Shown in pieces: positions 58,748-64,000 of a stretch of DNA of 64,000 nt. Positions within the stretch are counted from its first letter, which is position 1. The number at the start of each line of letters is the position of its first letter. Location: the NCBI RefSeq assembly GCF_027409185.1, contig NC_084464.1:50009095-50073094 (forward strand), given 5' to 3'. Made by a program: the position numbers and the translations under genes. The notes under the pieces were generated by a model. It ran no database searches, was not told the DNA's origin, and saw nothing but the letters and a program-made list of their open reading frames with translations. Origin of the DNA: Cynocephalus volans (lineage: Eukaryota; Chordata; Mammalia; Dermoptera; Cynocephalidae).

Positions 58748-59628
58748 AGCTCGTAGTGTTATCTGGAATTTCTATTGAAGAGGAAACAGAGCAGCAAAAA
58801 TAGACATGTCATATGGTGAAAGTGTCATCTCCCCTGTAATTTGTACTGGTGAAAGAAGGGGATTTCTACTCTATTTCTACTCTAGTACCTCATTCATCCC
58901 TGTCTTAAAATTTAGAAATGAAATGCATCAGAGCACACATATGCATAGAAACAGCACATGTGCCACTTTGGACAGCAAATCCAGCACTCTTTTAATGGGT
59001 TGGCTTAATTTTTTTCTGATGCATCTGTGTTTGTTTGAAATCTTGTACTGATAGCCACACAGAGTGTATTAAAATAACCTAAAAGAAGGTCTTGAACCTT
59101 CCCGTTGCCTTTCTAGTGCTACCCGAATGTGGAGAGGACTAGCAAACTGGGCAGCTGGAGCCTAGCAAAGATGACACAGCCACCACGAAGGGCAAATAGA
59201 GTCAATTTACATGACGCCCTGAAGGCTCGATCACCCTCGACAGTGTGGACCATGTTTCAGCAGCTCACGGATAGGAGACCTCCCCTCCCTGTTCCTCCCC
59301 GTCTCTTTCTTCCACAAGGAAAGAACTCGTGTGTGTGTTTCTCCTGTGCATAGCAGCATAAAGGCAGGAGATGATGCATCCAGAATCATCACACCCACTG
59401 TGAAGGTCACGGGACCGCACAGCCAAGGGTGAGGATGGATGGGAGTCTAAGTGGTAGATGCCTCCTCTCCATGCGCAGACAGGACTCCCATTATTGCTAA
59501 TGCCTGGGACGTGCTCAGGGAAGGCAAAACATATTCCAGAGGTTTGTTTTCCCTCTGCCGAATTGATTCTAATCTACAGTGCTTGCCTGCTTTTGGCTCC
59601 TATGAGGCAAACTGTATAAAAATCCTCA

Positions 59629-59634
59629 AATAAA
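59629..59634 (+). terminator. Alternative poly(A) signal AATAAA
   Basis: AATAAA in the 3' UTR, followed by a less obvious GU-rich element (TATGTAGGCTTAC). Possible shorter mRNA end. Confidence 0.35.
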
Positions 59635-60971
59635 ATATGTAGGCTTACTCTGCTAAGACAGCTATGTGAATGACATGCTAAATATTCAGCAGAAACCAAT
59701 TTATTATCAACTCTTAACTTTTTTTTTCTTTTTGGGGCTGGAGTGAATTTTCTTGGGAAAGAAAATGGCCCAATATGAGAAACTTCTGCAAGCAACTGTG
59801 CTGAGGCCCTACACAGCTCTCTGGTGCTGTGGAGGGCCCTGTCAGGAAGCGTTGTTGAACAGTAGACATCAGACACTTGACAATACCACTGTGTGTCTGC
59901 AGTGCCTGTAATTACTTCTGCTGTATCAGTGGGTGCAGATCGGCAGGAAGCAGATACACATAATTGTTTTCCAGTAACTCCTTAAGTCTCTTGGGCTTTA
60001 CCTCTATCTGAATCTCTTAGAGGGGAAAGTTTTCTGTCTTCCCCTTTGGCCATTCTAGCCACTGTTTTTCAGGGCCTGATCTAGCAGTGGCTGCGTTTCC
60101 CCACTTATGCATCTACCCCCCCATACACTCCTTCCCCCTGACACCCGCTGCCTCAGTAAAAAGTGACCCTGCAAGCCACATTGTGAATATGGAATATGTC
60201 ACTCTCTCAACTGTGACCAATTTTGGGGTGCAGCTGAGAGTGAGGCACTGCCAGGGCTGAAAGTGACTTGTCACATTCCACACTCTTGCACAGAGGGAAG
60301 CATGTTGCAGCCAGCGGCTTAGATCCTAACTTACATTGGGGTTATGCAACCTTCTTGATGGGGCCTGTCAAACTATAGGTAATTAGTCAATCAGACAGTC
60401 TAGCGTGACTAATGATCACAGTGTCAAAGCAATCCAGAAGAAGAAAAACATAAATGAAATGTTTGGCTGTGGTGAGAAAAGTGCTTCCGCCACAGTTTGG
60501 AATAGACAACACGTTCAGTTCTTGGCTTTTTTGCAGGGGAGCCAGTGGGGCCTTTGAGAAAAGGGCCAAATTTGCCCCAGACAGACAGGGCTGGATCTTG
60601 CCAAATAGTTCACACTTTAGTTCCAAACCTGCAGTTCTATGCTCCTTCCACTGAAAATAATCATCGCATCCTCAAAGCAGATAAACTTCACCATCCCATT
60701 GGTTTTGGAGAGATTTGATGCAGATCTTTAAATGCACCTAGAGAGATGAGCCAAGCTCCCAGGAGGGACAAAGCTGAACTTCTGTTTTCAGTGCTCTTGG
60801 GGGACGTTTGCACTTCATGAATGTTTAAACAAGATTATTTTCATGCTATTTCTTAATGTATAAATTCATGTAAAATACAACCTGTGTCCATAGGTAGAGA
60901 ATGTGTATGGTGTATAACTCCTTGTACAGATGTGAATGGAATTAGGATTTACTAATGTGGCTTGTAAGTGA

Positions 60972-60977
60972 AATAAA
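60972..60977 (+). terminator. Candidate main poly(A) signal AATAAA
   Basis: AATAAA followed after about 20-35 nt by TGTGTCTCTCTTG-type GU/U-rich sequence, the usual downstream element. It lies at the end of a long unique region continuous with the GLP1R stop exon. Confidence 0.6.
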
Positions 60978-60995
60978 AGCCTGTCACTACTGTGT

Positions 60996-63900
60996 CTCTC
61001 TTGCTCTTCCTTCGGGAGAGGAGGTTTTCTGCCATGTCAACCCAGGCGACTCATGGTGCAGTGGGAAAACACAAAAGATGCCGTTTCCAGCCCTAGGAAA
61101 CAAACTCTTGCTCATTACTCATATAGTGATTTTCATCTTCAAAGCACTTACCAAGTACTAATTTATCCATTGCAGCCTTTATACAGGGACTGCAATGTCA
61201 TTTAATTAGAGAAGTTGGGTGGTCGAGTGGCTTAAACAATGACTGACGGCCAAATGGATGTGTATTCTGATTCCACTCATTCATTTGATCTCCCCTGTCT
61301 AAATGAACTCAGTCCATTAAATCCATTAAAAAAAAAGTCATAATAGCACAAGCCTTATTTACAAAGCAGCCACAGAATTGAATGGAGCTGCTGTTTAGAG
61401 ATTCATCTTCAGAAAAATGAACTTTTCTTCAATTTTAATAATTGCTCACCCTCTGGATTTGCAACTCACTCTTACAGAAAAGCAGAGGAATTGCAGGTTC
61501 TCCTAATCCCCCACCATTTCAGTTACCACTGTTTGAGGATCACTGTGCTTATCTGAAGGTCTCCTTAACCACCTGCTTTTTTAGACAATCTGTGGTAATT
61601 GTCCTTTTCAAATATAACAATAATTCTTACTTTGAGAGCAAGTTACACATGTAGCCAACTCCTGTTATCTGCAGACAGAATATCTGCATTTCAGTTTCTC
61701 TGCACCAATCTTGCTTCCGACTTCATTCATTCCCCTGTTGGTATTTCCTTTCTGTACCCTTCCTCTGCCACTCAGCAGGAGTAAAATGGAAGTTTTTCTC
61801 CCTTTCCCACCTCCCAGAAAAACCTGCCTGAATCAATTCATGACCACCACATTTCTAGGTAGGTGTAAGTCAGGTAGAAGTGCACCTTCTTTTTCGGATG
61901 TTGCACTTTGGCTTTATAGTGCTTAATCTGAGCCTAAAGAAAGGGTAAGGGGAGCTGCCCTGCTCTGCCAAGGCCCAGCCATGAGGAAGGCAAACAAGAA
62001 GTCTTGACCTTCAGACTCACTTACATTCATACGTAATACAAAGCCACATCCCAGTGGCTGCCGCTCTGCAGATGGGGAGGACTGAGTTCCACGCAGCTTT
62101 TGTGAAGGATCTCTCTCATATGCTGCTGTGTATTGCCATTCCCAAGGGATGGGGACCTTGCCACCCTTCTCTCACAATCCTCTCAAAATCCTATGCCACG
62201 AACATGTGCAGTTCAGTCTCTCTGTCTCTTTGTTTGTCTCTCCCTCCCTCCGTCCTTCCTGCTTTCCTTTTCTCCCTCCTTTCCTACCCTCACCTCCCCC
62301 AACACACACACAAAGAGAAAGAGACTGAAAACAGAGGGTTTCCCCTAACAGAAATAGGTGGGGACAGGGGGAGGCCAGAAATCAGCAGCACAAGCTGGAA
62401 TAGATAGCAAATGTAGCCAGATATTCAGAGAAGATGGGAAAATAGACCCAATATTGTGTAATGACAAGGAGTGGAAATGAGCGTCCCCAAAGGTGGGAAG
62501 TGTAGGTAGGGAAGAGAGGAGGAAGAGGCCAGAACATAAGTAGATAAAGGAAAAAGAAAAACAGCAGACTGTTTAAATGTGGATAAGAGCTGCAGTAAAA
62601 GAGGAGGAAATTGTAGAGGTGAAAAAAGAATGAGAATGACAAGTCAAGCGACAGGAAGCTGGGTTAGGAGCCCCGTCTGCAGTCAATGTTATTAACTCCT
62701 CCTTCCATAAATCTGAGTTCTTTCCCTGTAGAGTTCTCGAATCCCAAGCTGTGATAGATTATTTTCTTTTGTACAAGAGCTTATTTTAACTAACACAATG
62801 TTTTTAGAAAGAGAAAAAGACCCACGGTCTAGAGTAAATCCAACGAAACTTTTGTTTCCCACTGATGCTGGGCACCAGTGTTAGAATGAATTGCTGTATC
62901 TCCCCCTCCTGTGCGACCACTACACCTCAGAATTTATCTGTGGTACAGCCTCCAACCAAGAATACAATCAATAGCCGAGAATTAGAAACACTGAGCAGTC
63001 CCATGCCAAGAGATAAACTGCCTTGGGGCTGAAGAAGGCTGGTAACACCCAGAGGAAATTGGCAGGCATTTTTTTCTTTTTTTCTTTTTCATTTTTTTCT
63101 TTTTTCTTCTGTCCAGATCTCTAGGGTGAAAGTGCAAGGGCTTGAGGCAGTAAGTGATGTTTATGAAAGACTTTTCAATTCCAATAACCTGAGGAATTAG
63201 AAACACAATGAAGACTTGGGAACATGACTATACAAATGTCATAGCAACACTAAAAAGGCCAGGGTTACTTTACTTTTCAGGTCCAATCTTCAAAAATTTA
63301 TTACCATGATGTATGTTTCTGACTGAAAGAGAAAGGTGTATTACCACCATATTTTTGCCCTCCAGAAAGCTTCAGAACTTTCAAAATGTCTAGGAAATTG
63401 AATTTACACTTTTGATGAACCCTACTGGCACCCACCGATTAGATACCCTTGACAATGTAACTACCCTCAACCTCTTTCATCTTTCAAACCCCAGCATTGG
63501 AAGTGGGGACTAGAGGACCACAATGCAGGAGACATGCCAAAGCAAAGACATCTCACTCTAGTTAAGCTAAACCATGTCCTTCCAATGGCATCCTTTGGAA
63601 AAGTACAGCTAAAAATATAGATGAAGAGATATCTTATGTACACTCATATAAAAGAACCATGTTACATTAAGAATTATACTATGTTGTAATATTCTTAGCT
63701 ATTAAGTAAAACCTATGTAATATCATAGTTACATAAGGTATTTACAAGAACATTTTTTTCTAAAAATTGGTTAAGATCATGAAGCCTTCCAACCAAAGCA
63801 CAGTGGGGCCACAAGTCCAGAAAGATGGCAGCTCTCTCACACTCACTATCCCAGCCTTGAACTCTGCTGTATGGTCTGCATTTCAGATGTGGCCTCTCTT

Positions 63901-64000
63901 CTGGCAGGAGGGGTCCCTTGACTATTGGCCTCTATCACTGAGTCAGCCTTGATGTCAATCCACACATGAGAAATGCAAAAGCTCTTGAGACATTCTACAT
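60996..64000. other. Downstream intergenic region
   Basis: AT-rich, unique-looking. Pyrimidine-rich stretch at 62210-62305 and a T/C tract at 63068-63115. No gene, tRNA or structured RNA that I can support. By human synteny SAYSD1 would be expected further downstream, but no part of it is recognised here. Confidence 0.5.

Larger units (their letters stand above)
55788..60995 (+). other. GLP1R: GLP1R 3' untranslated region (predicted extent)
   Basis: Follows the TAA. Mostly unique sequence with a MIR-like stretch near 58580-58680 and T-rich pieces. The best end signal is AATAAA at 60972-60977. Earlier signals at 58742 and 59629 could give shorter forms. The length of about 5.2 kb is inferred, not shown by transcripts. 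Confidence 0.6.

Overview
The window is nuclear DNA of a placental mammal. It carries one recognisable protein-coding gene, the complete coding region of the glucagon-like peptide 1 receptor (GLP1R), on the + strand from the start codon at 15742 to the stop at 55787. I reconstructed 13 coding exons. All 12 introns obey GT-AG, every phase joins, and the sum is 1392 nt, or 463 residues plus stop, the same length as human GLP1R. The protein has a signal peptide, a class B1 hormone-binding extracellular domain with six cysteines and three N-glycosylation sequons, seven membrane helices, and a Ser-rich C-tail with Cys438. The gene starts in a GC/CpG-rich island, and a 4-codon upstream ORF ends 10 nt before the main ATG. 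The 3' UTR probably runs about 5.2 kb to an AATAAA at 60972.

Species: intronic MIR, L2, MLT1/MST LTRs and L1 are typical of eutherians. Three lineage-specific SINEs are tRNA-derived, two of them clearly tRNA-Ile-like (a monomer at 2039 and a dimer at 23801), and I see no Alu. That combination resembles the CYN SINEs of colugos (Dermoptera). I hold this tentatively; a strepsirrhine or a bat is an alternative. Receptor residue 33 is Ser rather than the Trp of anthropoid primates, so the species is unlikely to be an ape or Old World monkey.

Layout: 1-15.1 kb is intergenic (a GC-rich segment fused to a SINE head, MIR/L2/MLT1 repeats, an RPS2 processed pseudogene). 15.2-16.3 kb is the promoter CpG island with exon 1. 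16-23.4 kb is intron 1 (TG-rich simple sequence, a 3 x 39 bp minisatellite). 23.4-33.2 kb holds exons 2-5, with a second minisatellite of the same unit in the opposite orientation in intron 3. 33.2-43.5 kb is intron 5, almost entirely a four-level nest of retroelements: an old L1 tail, split by a MaLR LTR, split by a near-full-length antisense L1, split by a 1600-bp ORF-less L1-like composite with an internal tandem repeat. 43.5-51.1 kb holds exons 6-12, 51.1-55.6 kb is intron 12, and 55.6-61.0 kb holds the last exon and 3' UTR. 61-64 kb is intergenic with nothing recognised.

The points most worth a second look are the ORF-less composite retroelement, the paired inverted minisatellites whose unit resembles the L2 tail, a tandem 3' splice acceptor at exon 13 that would delete two residues, the uORF, Ser33, and the SINE/GC-rich fusion at the left edge. 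All repeat family names come from recognition by eye; no alignment or search was run.
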